From assembly GCF_001039355.2 (NCBI RefSeq), contig NW_019775970.1:62001-126000 (forward strand): a stretch of DNA of 64,000 nt, given 5' to 3'. Under the pieces are notes generated by a model. The model made no database searches. It had not been told where the DNA came from and saw only the letters and a program-made list of their open reading frames with translations. Of this stretch, positions 22,905 through 35,165 are shown piece by piece. A program made the position numbers and the translations under genes. This stretch comes from Lingula anatina (Eukaryota > Brachiopoda > Lingulata > Lingulida > Lingulidae). Numbering within the stretch: position 1 is the first letter of the stretch; every line of letters begins with the position of its first letter.

Positions 22905-23498
22905 TGTAGACACAGTCAGCGAAAATAATCGATCGGTTTACATTTGATTTCTTCATTTGATCCAGTAGTTTGGGAATTTACTGACGTATATTTATCAAAA
23001 ATGACATGCTTCCTTGCTTATAATAATCACGCTACGTAAAATAATCAGCAAATTAGCAAACTTATGTCATATTCATTAATTTACAGCTTTTACTCTCTTT
23101 TTGCGTTTCCAAGAGAGTCTATCGCAATGTGCAAAACACAACGATAAAAATGATTCGACGTTAAAATTTAGGATACATATTTCCTCCTTTGCTCTCACTA
23201 GTACTTATAAACTAAATTAACTTTGAATTGAAATAAATAGTTCAAAGATGTTCAAAGAATGTTCAAAGAATGGAATACATTTATTTAAATATCCAGTACA
23301 TTAAATATGAGTCAAAGCAATTCAAATGCTTGAAGCATTAACTTGAAAAATTCAAATTGTAAGAAAAAGGATACACTTCTAGAGGGTTACGTTTTTTAAT
23401 TAAAATGGCAACAGACATGTATATAGTGTGAAATATCAGAAAAGTCATTCCTTAACCAAAATTAAATGGATATCCATTGCTTTTTTGTCAAATCCTTT

Positions 23499-24381
23499 TT
23501 AATCTCGAGAGCCGAAAATATATGCAGCTGGGTTGGCTGCTTGGTCATACGTTATATCTTTCACCGCATATGTAAACTCCTTAGCATCAATGACTTCATC
23601 ACCATCTATGTTAATGGCACTGAAAATGACTTTATTATCCCCCGTATTGCGAAATATATCAAGGAATTTAGAGTACTCACTTAGCGTTAACTCCTCGCTG
23701 CAGTCGAGGTCAACAATATGGAAAACGTCCAAGGCCCATTCGACTACTAGATCACTTGTAAAGCCGATTACCTTTTCTTCAGACTGAACCCAGTCCTCAA
23801 ATACAATAGACGTCTTATAGTCGGTGTATTCATTTGACCACCAGGTCTTATAGGCCATGGTCATAGCACCATAGACTGCCTTAGCTCTCCAAGATGGTAG
23901 TGCAGCTCTCTCCGTTGATAAATCAATGAACTCTTCCTTTGTTACATTGCCGTCTTTATTAACGTCAAAGATGTCAAAGAATTTTTTGTATTTCATACGC
24001 CAATACGGAGTGAAATTTTTATTGTTGTCCTGTGCAATCTGCGTAAAAAGATAATTGAAGTGATCACTAATCATTCCTGCTCCTAAAAAGGCCACATAAA
24101 AGCTTTTATTAAATTGATTAGAATTACAAACTATTTGTTATATAATTTTGATTACAAAATCAGGCTACATTGTAGTCTCTCCGTGTACTGAAATACATGA
24201 AATCCCTAACCGATATTAAAGGCTCTTGTTATTTAAAGAGGCTCTCACCAATTTCGAGCACATCATTATTAGTCGGCTTTAAAAGAAAATATTAACACTA
24301 AAGGATTACCTTCACTCCATATGACGAATCAATGGTTAGAAAAACTACAAGCAGCAACAGTCCAAATTTGATGGAAAACAT
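23499..24381 (-). CDS. Secreted EF-hand protein, subfamily B (B1), two coding exons
   Basis: Exons are 24,310-24,381 (24 codons) and 23,499-24,038 (179 codons plus TAA), phase 0, GT-AG, 203 residues. The signal peptide starts MFSIKFGLLLLVVFLTIDSS. Loop 1 is DVNKDGNVTKEE (49-60), loop 3 DLDCSEELTLSE (134-145) and loop 4 NIDGDEVIDAKE (167-178), which has Asn at position 1 and Glu instead of Gly at 6, so it may bind more weakly. Hand 2 (WWSNEYTDYK) lacks a loop. The tail is AANPAAYIFGSRD. A likely 5' UTR acceptor (ATTACAG near 24,411) lies upstream. Reading frame intact. Confidence 0.88.
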
Positions 24382-24759
24382 TTTACTGAATCTGGGTCAC
24401 ACGCTAACCTGTAATTTTAAAAACTGAAATAAAATGAATAACATCCTGTTGGGTATTCAAATACAATACAATATATTTAGATTATAAATAGACGCATATT
24501 ATTTTCCAAATTCACATTTATCCATTTCTAGAAGCTTTGTATTTGTAAAATTCCTTTAAGTGAACCTCTGCGATAAAGTGTCTCTAAGCTAATCAATGCT
24601 CCTTTACACAGATTACTTGCAGTAATGTGATTGAGCAGCTAGCTATCTTGGCCCCTAACAGGGGCCCAAGATCCCCCAATGTAAACTATATTTACATGTA
24701 GAATACGAGAACACAAATTACTCTCTGATTTAACAGTCCACTGGTACAACTGTCTGAAC

Positions 24760-24785
24760 CGACAAAGACTATATAAGAGTAAGAA
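24760..24785. promoter_or_regulatory. Candidate TATA box upstream of B1
   Basis: CTATATAAG on the plus strand (24,769-24,777), CTTATATAG on the minus strand. It is conserved in B2's flank at 36,356-36,364. It lies about 390 bp upstream of the B1 ATG, and a spliced non-coding exon would be needed. On the plus strand it would point away from B1 and no gene lies there, so I favour the minus reading weakly. Confidence 0.3.
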
Positions 24786-26227
24786 CGACTGAGAGCAAAC
24801 TCAGAAACCCTGTCAGAAGGACAGGGGAGCTACTGGCCGTTTCTCTGATTAGGCGATTAGTTATCAAACTTCGCCCTAAGAGGATAATTTGCAAAATAAA
24901 GAGATCCAAATAACGCATGCAATGGTTATTAAAATACTTAAAAGAGCCATGTGCTTTTTTTTGCTCTACTTATGGTTCAAATTCAGGAATCGCTATCTCG
25001 AAATAGACACTACATAATCTATAAGATGCTAACAAGACATTTTGCTTTTCTTTGATAATACATACTTAAAGAAAAAAAAGCTATTTGAAAACAGTTCCAT
25101 ATTAAAGGACATTTATGTAGATAACAGAATGCTTTAATTGCAATAAAGTGTACAATAGTTAGGTCATACATGATTCATTCAAAATGAACAAGAATCCATA
25201 ATAATTATTAAGAAACCTGTGGTTGTCTCACCGCCATAATCTGTCTAAAGTTTCGTGAAACATGTTGCTACAGCTAGTAATTGACTCTTGTAGCCCTTCC
25301 TATGTTTTAACCACTCGTGATACAATTTCATATAAATATGCAATCTAAAGTCAACTACCCATCCTTTTCTTCATATGGACACATGCTTAATTCTCTTCAA
25401 AATTAACCGAATTTAACGAATAAATATCATCAAACTGTTTTGATTAGCAGTAAATTGCACCAATGCATTGTTTCAATTCTAAGTAGACATACTTGCAGTA
25501 TTAGTACGTTTTCCGGAAATCATATTTCGTACCATATGATGATCCTATACTTGTAAAGATTATGCTCCGAACACGCTGGTGGTTTCTGATAAAACCCTTC
25601 TATTGTTCTTTGCAGAGCGATGCTTTTATCCCATCACGAGTGCGTAGAGTATTTCTTTATTCTTTCCGTTATTGCGCATGCCCATTTTCCCAATAATTTT
25701 ATTGGATAAAATTATGAATACGAAATGAGTGTTTACATATTTAGGTAAAGACAGGTAAAAGGAGCACAGACATTTAATGTTTATCTTATACTTTTGGTAT
25801 TTCTTCCCGTTGCTTTCAGCGCATTTGGTATAACTAAGGTGAACTGCTACATTTATATATGTACGCCTTATATTTCTGCTGATTCAATCTTAATTATATT
25901 ACGATTATTTCAGGTGTAATCTACCCCATTGCGACTTTAATTCTGATCATTAATTCTGGGACAGGGTTTTCTATGTCTGTTAACATTTACTTAGCTGATA
26001 AGTTCGTCATGCGGGCTTTCAACGATATGTTTTTCTCTATTTATTCTATACGCCATTATACTCATTTGATTGAAATGGAAACAAAGCAAAGCTTTATACT
26101 CATTTGTTTGAAATGGAAACAAGGGCAAAGCTTTGTAAATTATTTTTAGCCGTTATACTAAAGATGATTTTAGTTAAATGACATTCATTTCATTGGCTCG
26201 AAACATTTCTTTTATTGTAATATATGT

Positions 26228-26281
26228 TTTATAGTTGGTGTATTCATTTGACCACCACACTTTGAACACAGTGTACGATGC
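26228..26281 (-). pseudogene. 54-bp relic of an EF-hand main exon
   Basis: Minus-strand translation ASYTVFKVWWSNEYTNYK matches the hand-2 region of both subfamilies (compare SAFQVWWSNEYANYSK in A3). No other part of the exon is nearby. The same relic sits at 37,800-37,853 in the second segmental copy, so it predates that duplication. Confidence 0.7.
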
Positions 26282-27869
26282 ATTTAATTATAAGTATGAT
26301 TAGGTAATAAAATACCGCCAGTCTCTGCCTTTGAGTCTGTATTCTACAGCAATAATATAAAATAAATAGTGCAACACCTTTGTTGCACCTAAAACATTCA
26401 AACAATGCAGTACTATGTGATCTCTCGTGGGTGGGAAAACAGCACTAAAAACAATTGCAATCGATCATCTTGCTTTACATTGTGCTTTACGAATTTGGTA
26501 TGGATTCATTTCAAAACTCGATCACAAATGTTTCGTATAGGTCCTTCTCATCCCATCAAGCTTTTATTTTCCATTGTCTGCCTTGTGTGCAGTATGTATT
26601 ATAGCCATGTACAGCTCTAGCGCAAACGAAAAGTTTGCCATAACATTTATCATTGGCATTTTCTGTGATGAATGACTGCATGTTCAGTCAGGTAGAACTC
26701 AGACAGATGCTGCTGCAATTTATCGTTTCTTACTGTAAAACCTTTTCATTTTTTCAGCCACTCTCGGCAGAGATAGTGTGCCCGCTGCTAGGGTGTATAA
26801 TTAGATTTATTGTACTCTTCACTGTTTACAATGCCTAGGACGTGGCGGTGACGCGTCTGATAAGTTCCTTTGGCAGCGTTTGATCCCAGGCCCTGTTATT
26901 GTGGTGTGGTAGGAGTGCACGTCCTAGTAATGCAAGTCCAAGGACATGCATTGGCAGGAATGGCAGTCCTAGGGCATGCTAGGATTCAATGTCCGTAGGA
27001 CGAAGGCTCCCAAGTAATACCAGTCTTAATGGGACGTGCGTTCCTAAAATTTTGGTAACGCATGTCCTATATAGTTTACACCAAGAAATGGCATGAATAA
27101 ATAGATATAGAGATATACTTGTTTTAAATATATAATACATGTTTGCTGTATTTCATTAATATGGCTTTTTATTTTAATATTTTACGATGTTTTTTCCATA
27201 GGCAGTTTATATGCATATTAATGAAGTAACAAAAACAATAACACTTCCATTTTTTCATATATTTTATGATGCGTATTTTTCTTCTGTTAAACGCTAATTT
27301 GTCCATGCGTCAACGCATCCATTTGGCCCCCCCCCCCCCCCCCCCGAGTGCACAATATGTATGAGCCTGTTTTATATATGGTACCATCCAAGACATCTTC
27401 TCGTTAAATGAGGGAAAATCTTTTTACTTAAAACAAGGGATCGCTGTTAGATTAATTTTTCGGTGTAGACTCGCAGAAATTGAAAAATAACTTCAAACTC
27501 AATGGAAACTTACTCTTGGATAGTATGGGCTAAGGATTTAAGACAAATCAAAACAGTTTAGAAAAATGCAATATATATTATACAATAAAATGTTCTGTGA
27601 TATTCCTTGGTTATAATGGCGCTTTGACGAAAAAAAACTGCTGTACTCTGTTAGTATAGTGTTCAAGGAGTATATAGACATTAAAAACACCAGACATTAA
27701 AAAAGGCCAAGACACATTTTCCTTTGACAAGTAATACAGGGAAGGGGATGTAAGGTTATGGTAAAGGTAGGGCTCGTACCCATGGATGTAACTGCTCGAT
27801 TTATCAATACCTCCTTAACATGTATGCTAACCACAACACAGACGAGCAGAAGTCGAAAACCATCTATTT

Positions 27870-27900
<31 letters not shown>

Positions 27901-28059
27901 CTTATCTATTTATTTATAAGGATAGGATACTTTTTTTAAATGGCTGGACTTACGTCACTGTCATAGTTGTAACAGGAATAAAAGTCTGTCAGTAATACAT
28001 GTACAAGTCCCACCTACTATAATTATGAGCCAGGAACCCAGTCCTAGAAGAACTACTAT

Positions 28060-28650
28060 TCCTACAGACAACCATTACCAGGAACCGTGGTCCGCAGGAC
28101 CTAGGTTCTTGGGGGACTTGGATTACTGTTACACCCCGGTTACGACCATGGTGTAATACCTAGAACCCCAACTGTTCATAAGTATAGGGCGGTTCTTAGC
28201 GAGCGTGGCGGGCGAGCGTAGCCGTTTGGATCCCTGAAGCTCAAAAAGTGTTGGCACGCTTCGAGTAGCCACCTCGCTCAGCAAATCTCTGGATCCGTGT
28301 AGTTACCTGTATTATTGCCTCCATAATAATCCACCTAGACCTAGTAGAGCTACTATTCCCAAGTAATGGTAGTCCTACAGACAACCATTACCAGGAACCG
28401 TGGTCCGCAGGACCTAGGTTCTTGGGGGACTTGGATTACTGTTACACCCCGGTTACGACCATGGTGTAATACCTAGAACCCCAACTGTTCATAATTATAG
28501 GGCGGTTCTTAGCGAGCGTGGCCGGCGAGCGTAGCCGTTTGGATCCCTGCAGCTGAAAGAAGTGTTGGCACGCTTCGCGTAGCCACCTCGCTCAGCAAAT
28601 CTCTGGATCTGTGTAGTTCCCTGTATTATTGCCTCCATAATAATCCACCC
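28060..28650. repeat. Direct tandem duplication, about 300 bp x 2
   Basis: 28,060-28,345 and 28,366-28,650 share CTACAGACAACCATTACCAG, CGTGGTCCGCAGGACC, CACCCCGGTTACGACC, GGGCGGTTCTTAGCGAGCGT and TTGGATCCCTG nearly base for base. Only one unit is present in the second segmental copy (39.78-40.1 kb), and one diverged unit is at 33.02-33.30 kb. Non-coding; the 28,495-28,698 frame only follows the repeat. Confidence 0.75.
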
Positions 28651-28740
28651 GAACCTGCCTTTTGTTTTCACATGTGGCGGCATGCGTTGTTTTCGCATGT
28701 CTGTTTGTATGAAAGTCGCATTTTAAGAGACCTTTTAAGC

Positions 28741-29112
28741 TCCTGTCACACTTATTCGAAATCAGCAGGAATCAAGCAGAACCAACCGGTATGACTAAAT
28801 TCGTACCACATTCGGGAAGAAATTTCAATTTGACCTAAATCCTTGTAAGAATACCGTTGGAATACTCAGATTGCGCTTGAATCCGCCTGGCATGATTCGT
28901 GCACATTTCGGATGTATTAGCCCTCAAATGGAGCTCGAATGTAGTTGGAAAACTAGGAATATGAATTATGCTGTCAGAATGCAGTCAGACTATTTACAAT
29001 ACACTGCGAGTTGCATTCTGGTTCATTCTAGCAGGATTTGAAGTGTCTTTCGGTTCTCCCTCGAATGTGATCAGAATGTTTCGAATGCTGTCAGAATCTC
29101 GTGCGAACATTT
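28741..29112 (+). mobile_element. Left part of a MITE-like element, GAATGC word type
   Basis: Begins CCTGTCACACTTATTCGAAA, then dense variants of GAATGC/GCATTC and GAATG(T). It matches the left part of the complete element at 40,130-40,735 and breaks off at GTGCGAACATTT near 29,112. The matching right part resumes 2.3 kb later at about 31,388 after GAGAACATTT. Confidence 0.65.
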
Positions 29113-30185
29113 AGCCAATCACAGCACAACAATGGCATCGCACACAGACTCTGTGATAAGTGCTCAGCCCATTGTCAAGTAGTGTTAGTTCATGGTAACA
29201 AGCGTCTGACATGTGCAGAGAAGTTTATTGTAATATATATTGTTCTTATTGGTACATTATTAAATCTAACTCTGTATCCAAGTAGTAACTATACTGTACC
29301 AAGTCAGGTTCTGATGATGTGCAGAGGTCATATATTCCAGAATAAGCCATTACCACTAATTTATAACTTTAATTTTGTTAATTTGTTATTCATGAAAGAG
29401 TTCATGAAAAAATATTTTTATTTGTTAAATCGTGATCTTATTCTTTTTATATTCAAATAATTGAATAATGTGGGTAAAATTGGTCTTCCACTTCTTATTT
29501 GCATTTTTCCTCTACTACAAGATTATTTTGGAACAGTTGCAGCATTAAAATTTAAAATAAATAGCAATCTGAAAGAATAATTTTGCATTATTATTAAATG
29601 ATTAATAGGAGTTTTGGATTAAGAGATTAGTTAAATACTGAGTATTATCAGTCAATTTATGTAGAATCTGATAATATGATTGAAAATACTGATTGAATTC
29701 TTGGCCTTGCACTGGGCAGTTTCACATTTGTGCCAAGTGCTTTTATTGGACTCCATTGTACAGTGTTACAAGTTCTTCAATTACCATGAAAGTTTTTAAT
29801 CAGATTCTGTATGGTGGTGCTATCTGCTGGTGCTATCGGCAACGAATTAGTTTGCCTTTGTTTCTGAGTGAATCTACCGTTTTAAATCACTATTTCTGAA
29901 AATATGAGCGTTTTGCTGAGGGTAGGCTAGGCAATACACGGCAAACTTCTTAGTACGTGTGTACAACAGAATTTTTATTAAAAATCCTAGTGATATTTGG
30001 TCAGGAGTTGCTTGAAGCATAGCACAGCGTTGCTGTCTATCGGCATCAGGCCGTTAGTTTGTCAATTATCACGAATTACCCACGAATCGCGAACCCATTC
30101 ATTTTCCTATAGCAATCTAGCAACTCATTAAAAGTGCACGCAAGCGCAGTGGGTTAAGCGTGACGTCATGCAGTGCATTTCTGGG
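29113..30185. other. No recognised gene
   Basis: AT-rich DNA. The open frame at 29,101-29,460 starts inside the MITE and shows no domain. Nothing else stands out. Confidence 0.3.
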
Positions 30186-30599
30186 GATGAGTTTCGCAGT
30201 ATTGTCGGGATGAACATTATCGGTCACGCGTATCCCCTATTCGACATGTTACCAATCCCATGTCACCTTCATTTTTAAAAGCAAAAATTTGTACCACTGG
30301 ATATAAACATCAAACTACATTTAATACAGTCCATAAGACAAAATAGGACATCCTCTTGTCAAACATTTTAAAATTGTTAATTGTCTCTTTTCTGATAGAT
30401 AGATAGGTGAACAGACAAATAGACAGACATACAGACACAGGCAGTCACACACTAGCAGATGTCTTACTTAATGATCTGCCCAAGTAGTTTTGATAACCTC
30501 GCTTGATAGGGCAACACTAATTTTCTGAGTGATTCACGCGATTTCTCATCGCTACCAGAGTCCTAGTTAAACAAACCCGTCATATTGGACTTCCTTGGG
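30186..30599 (-). repeat. Truncated subfamily A upstream block
   Basis: Starts at TTTCGCAGTATTGTCGGGATGAACATTATCGGTCACGCG and CCCCTATTCGACATG. It lacks the TATA-like box and exon 1 that normally lie to its left. A short TAGA tract lies at 30,394-30,412. The block passes into B-type 3' flank near 30,480-30,600, the same junction as at 22.6-22.75 kb. Confidence 0.55.
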
Positions 30600-31386
30600 G
30601 CTTAATATAATAAGTTTATTTATATACAGCAAGCAAAAGGTTAAAGGTGTCTATGACCTTGAGAAGAAAACGTATCACCACCTTAAAACATTTACATAAA
30701 ATAAAGGGTACACAAAAGAGCAAAACGAGTTCGAAATTAAATAAAAGAAACCAAACAAAAGTTTGATAAATGCAATGTGGAAATGATAAATGATATGCAA
30801 TGAAAACTAATAAAAGTTCCAAAATAAAACAAAGCCAACTTAAATTAATATGTAAATATCCAACTTTATTTGATATAGGCCATCAACTGACAAGGAAAAT
30901 TATTATGCTGTCAGGCTTGTGAAAGACATCGACAGCTAAATTTAAAAAACCTTACGCTAGTGAATATTAAAATGTCCATGTCTTCTTTATTATGTCTTTT
31001 TTTGTCTTTTATGCAATTCAGTTACACGCAAAACAAATTTCTTCGAATACATTCATGGATATTTTGAAGGGTCAGAAGAGGACACTAGGGATATTGAACT
31101 AGATGGATTAATTATAAAAGACCTATTAGTTACACGAGTTATGTATATAGATATGCTAGTGTAGACACTATAATCAGCGGAAATACTCGTCCAGCTTACA
31201 CTTGCATTCTTTATTTTATCCAGCAGTTCGGGAATTTTGCTGACATACACAAGAAAATGGCATGCTTTCATCATAAACACGTGAGAAAATAAGCAACTAT
31301 ACGTCATGTTTATTAATTTAAAGCTTTTTGTGTTGTCAAGACATTTGATCGCAATGTGAAAAACACAACGATGAAAATGTTTGCAC
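30600..31386 (-). repeat. B-type 3' flank without its gene
   Basis: Matches the 3' flanks of B1 (22.74-23.18 kb) and B2 (34.1-34.7 kb), including CTTGGGGCTTAATAT, AAGACATCGACAGCTAAATTT, TGCTAGTGTAGACACTATAATCAGC and CAATGTGAAAAACACAACGATG. B exons should follow to the right; a MITE cluster is there instead. Confidence 0.65.
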
Positions 31387-32007
31387 ACGTGAGAACATTT
31401 AGAATACAGTCATAGTGCAGTTAGAATACTGTTCAAATGCCATTCGATAAATTTCCTCTTGGAATGCACTTCAAAAGTTTTTGCATGACAAAACATTCGA
31501 GCCGGCCACAAGAATGGGTAAAAATATTTAGAATGCACTCAGAATTTTTAAAATGTTTTAAGAATGCTATTCGAATATCCTGGAATGCACAAAGAATTGT
31601 ATTTCCGACGCCATTCTTAATCATTCCGCCTCTAGTGTGACGGGAATTTTATACTCCGCCAGAATGTTTCGAATGTGCCTCGGATGAGCTGAAATATTAA
31701 TTTTGCCAGCAATCGAACTACACTAGAGCGCCCTTCAAAGTATATTCTAAATATTCTTACTGCCCTCTTACAGCATTATAAATATTCTTAGTTTTCCAAC
31801 TACATTCGAACTGCTTTTGAGAGCTACACAGTCGAAAATGCACTCATCATTTCAGGCGAATTCAAGCGCATTCTGAGTATTCCAACGGTACTCTTACAAT
31901 AATTAAGGTCAATTTGAAAATTTTACCCCGGATGTGGTTCGAATTCTAAAAATTCTTCGTTCTGGCTCATTCTTCTTCATTCCTGTTGATTCCGAATAAG
32001 TGTGACG
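31387..32007. mobile_element. Compound MITE: right half plus an inverted left half
   Basis: 31,387-31,648 matches the right half of the element at 40.5-40.73 kb and ends CTCTAGTGTGACGGGA. From about 31,660 to 32,007 the sequence is the reverse complement of the left half (compare 28,741-29,110), ending CCGAATAAGTGTGACGGGGG. Terminal sequences CCCGTCACACT / AGTGTGACGGG are clear. The two halves are head-to-head, which suggests two nested or fused elements. Confidence 0.6.
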
Positions 32008-33020
32008 GGGGTATAAAGACAGATAAAAAGGCGCAGATATTTCATGCTCCTCTCTTATTTTTTGTATTTCTTTCCGTTGCTTTCAGCGCATTTGGTTTAA
32101 CTAAGGTGAACGGCTATATTTATATGTACACTCTACTATATATTTCTGCTGATTCAATCTTTATTATATTACGATTATTTCAGGTGTAAGCTACCCTATT
32201 GCGACTTTGATTCTGATCATTAATCCTGGGACGGGTTTTTCTATGTATGTTTGTATTTACAGCAAGATAAGTTTGTCATGCGGGCTTCCAAGAATATGTT
32301 TTTTCTTTGTTTTTATTTTATACGCCATTTTACTCATCACAGCAGTTAACTGTGTGTAGCATCCAGTATAACAACACACAAATACATGGCTATATGTACA
32401 ACTCAGAGATCCAACTGCAATTTATCGTTTCTTCCTGTAAAGCCTTTTCCTTTTTTCAGCCACTCTCGACAGAGTTAGTATCATGTGCTTTCATTAGTAA
32501 ATGATTACATCACAGAAGTAAATTACTATGAATAGTGATTTTCATTCCAGATGCCATAACTAACATGATTAGTAGTTCAGAAAATACACACTAGCGGTTG
32601 AGATATCCATATTTTATACCACCTATTTACATTTATTACATGTACCCCCTCAAACCCCTTGTTTCACTGTTATTTCCACAGAGGTAAAAAATTACAATTA
32701 AATTGAAATGACAACACCAAATGTCACCAAATTACACACATTTAGCATTAGGGTATGCTGGTTAAAGGCCCTTTGTCTAATAGCAACAAGCCTGTCTGCA
32801 ACAAGGGTAACAATTCTGTTTTATGGGGTATTGTCCCATTCTTCCTAAAAAGCTTTGGGGTTGATCCAGATTTTAGGAATTTGGTTCCCCTTTGCATTGC
32901 TGTTCGACCATAAGATACTTTTGATACAGACTATATCCCTCAATGTGTAATTCCATTTAGCTTTACTTACCAGATGTCTTTGTTTTTTTAGTAGTATGCA
33001 CAACTAAAACAGAAAGGCGC
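32008..33020. repeat. B-type upstream flank, third copy, then a subfamily A exon-1 relic
   Basis: 32,008-32,500 matches 25,745-26,060 plus 26,700-26,780 (GACAGATAAAAAGG, TTCCGTTGCTTTCAGCGCATTTGG, TGCTGATTCAATCTT, TTTTTCAGCCACTCTCG). Near 32,930-32,985 ACTATATCCCTCAATGTGTAA and TAGCTTTACTTACCAGATGTC repeat the non-coding exon 1 donor region of subfamily A. No coding exon. Confidence 0.5.
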
Positions 33021-33540
33021 TTGACACTAGGCCCCGGTTACGGTTGCGCCGTAATACCTAGAACCACAACTGTTCATTATTATAGGGCAGTCTTCGGCGA
33101 GCTTGGCCGGCGAGCGTAACCGTTTGGATCCCTGCAGCTCATAGAAGTGCTCACTCAGCAAATATATGCAGCCGTGCAGTTCCCTGTAGTATGGCCTCCT
33201 TAATATTCCACCCGAACCTGCCTTTTGTCTCCACATGTGGCGGCACGCGTCTTTCTCGCATGTCCGTTTGTAGGAAAGTCGCATTTTAAGAGACCTATTG
33301 TGAACGATGCTGCTTGCTTACTATCAGTACGTATTCAATTACTAAATTTGCTTTTTTATTTCACACACATGGAGGTAAACTTTTCTCAATGATCACGTTT
33401 TTATTCATCAACGTTTGTCCGCGGTTTGACTCTTTTATTATTATATGCAACTAATCTATTAATTGTAATGTAACTACACCTTCGTCCTAACCCAGGAATA
33501 GGATGCTTGGACAAAAAACGTCCATTCAACTGGCTTAGGC
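33021..33540. repeat. CCCCGGTTACG repeat with the MITE-free (empty) site
   Basis: A diverged copy of the repeat at 28.4-28.7 and 39.83-40.13 kb. It continues directly from TTTTAAGAGACC to TGAACGATGCTG and CACACACATGGAGGTAAAC, whereas at 40.13-40.74 kb the same two flanks are separated by the complete MITE. The end (33,480-33,530, AGGATGCTTGGACAAAAAAC) also matches 40,957-40,980. Confidence 0.65.
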
Positions 33541-33775
33541 CTAAGGCGTGATGCTGCTTTCAAGGTGTTAATCTCATCGGAGGAAACGCCTACAATGAAC
33601 CCTCTACCAGAAGCACCCCTAGCTGAAACAATTGCTTTTAAATAGCCAAATGATAAATGATTTCATTGAACTTCATTGATCGAAAGTTTTCAAGTGATAA
33701 AAAACCAAGCTGTCTGCTAATTAAAACAAGCGTACGTGTATTAATAATGATGTATTGTGTCATGCTTTTTTTTTT

Positions 33776-34089
33776 TCAGTGAGAGAAGCGTATTTTAATA
33801 CCATCATTTCGCATTATTGTCCAGATGAACATTATCAGTCACGCGTGTCCCCAATTCGATATGTTGCCAATCCCATGTCACCTTCATTTAAAAAAACAAA
33901 CATTTGTACCACTGGATGTAAACATCAAACTGCAATTAATACAGATTATAAGACAAAATAGAACATCCTGCTTTCAAACATTGTAAAGTCGTTAAAGCAA
34001 ATTGTCTCTTTTGTTGTAGATAGATAGATAGATAGATAGATAGATGAAGATTTTATTATTCGCAAAGAATGATTCACAGAGCTCTGTCA
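33776..34089 (-). promoter_or_regulatory. Orphan subfamily A promoter block
   Basis: Degraded TATA-like region (GCGTATTTTAATACC), TTTCGCATTATTGTCC, the CACGCGTGTCCCCAATTCGA box near 33,842, and (TAGA)n at 34,018-34,046. No signal exon lies to its left, and B-type 3' flank follows on the right. Confidence 0.5.
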
Positions 34090-34816
34090 CCCATCTTCTT
34101 AAAATGTAAACATCAAACTTTATTTCATAAAGGATAGGATACCAAGTGACAAAAAAAGCTCATTATTCTGTCAGGGTTGTGAAGGACATCGACAGCTGAA
34201 TTTAAAAAAGTTATCTTCAGCCAGAAGCCAGTGAACATTTAAATGTCCATGTCTTCTCTATCATGACTTCTTTCCTTGCATGTAAATGCAGGACAATTAC
34301 ACGCAAAACAAATTTCTTCGAATACATTCATGGATATTTTGAAAGGTCAGAAGACACTAAGGATATTGAAGTAGATGGATTAACTATAAAAGACATGTTA
34401 GATACACGAGTAATATATATGCATATACTAGTGTAGACACTATAATCAGCAGATATACTCGACCAGCGTACATTTGCATTCTTTATTTGATCGAGCAGTT
34501 TGGGAATTTGCTGACATATATTTAAAGAAAATGACATGCATTCCTAATAAACAAGTTTTGTGAGAAAATAAGCAACTTTACGTCGTGTTTATTAATTCAA
34601 AGCTTTTTGTGTTGTCAAGACAGTCGATCGCAATGTGAAAAACACAACGATGAAAATGTTTGGACGTTAACATTTAGGCAACATGTTTCCTCTTTTGCTC
34701 TCTCATTTAAAATATTTCTCAATGAAAATAAATAGTTCAAAGATAAAAGAATGGAATCAATTTTTTTAAATACCCAGTACCCTAAATATGAGTCAAAGCA
34801 CTTTGAATGCTTGAGG

Positions 34817-34988
34817 CACACCCTTTCGAAAAAGCCCTATAGGACCATATAAGATCCAATACGTTTCTATAGGAAATTGGCGTTTGATACTTCGAAGGTC
34901 GCATTGAAACAAACCTTGAAAACGGGTATTGTGATCCGATCCACCGGTAATTTCAGGATCATTCGGTGCAGAGTCTGGTAGTTGGGTA
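34817..34988. mobile_element. 172-bp insertion with an approximate 9-bp target duplication
   Basis: Sister copy B1 reads AATGCTTGAAGCATTAACTTG continuously near 23,330. Here TGCTTGAGG (34,808-34,816) and TGCCTGAAG (34,989-34,997) flank unrelated sequence. Imperfect flanking repeats suggest insertion after the segmental duplication. No coding content; class unknown. Confidence 0.5.
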
Positions 34989-35165
34989 TGCCTGAAGCTT
35001 TTACTTGAAGAATTTAAGTTGGATGAAAAATGATACATTTCTAAAGGGGTTACGTTTTTAAATAAAAAAATAGCGACAGGGAAGAATACAGTGTGAAATA
35101 TTAGAAAAGTCATCCCTAAACCAAAATTAAATGGATATCCATTGACATCCTTTTTTGTCAAATTC

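Larger units (their letters stand above)
22740..28740. repeat. Segmental duplication copy 1 (carries B1)
   Basis: Direct, near-collinear match to 34,090-40,130. Landmarks in the same order: B 3' flank, B gene, CAGCTAGCTA.CTTGGCCCCTAACAGGG, ACTATATAAGAGTAAG, AACAGTTCCATATTAAA, GTTTCGTGAAACATGTTGC, a scrap of EF-hand exon, AAGCTTTTATTTTCCATTG, GCCTAGGACGTGGCGGTGAC, a poly-C tract (27,327-27,345), (TATT)n near 27,866-27,905 and the CCCCGGTTACGACC repeat. Outside B1 I see no coding exon. Confidence 0.8.

Noticed and set aside
17505-24381. Calling the EF-hand proteins photoproteins or luciferases
   Set aside because: Loop layout fits, but the C-terminal His expected in the photoprotein active site is not present in the copies I could align; only superfamily-level similarity is supported.
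29101-29460. 119-codon plus-strand ORF
   Set aside because: Starts within the MITE, AT-rich low-information sequence, no domain, no counterpart in the second segmental copy.
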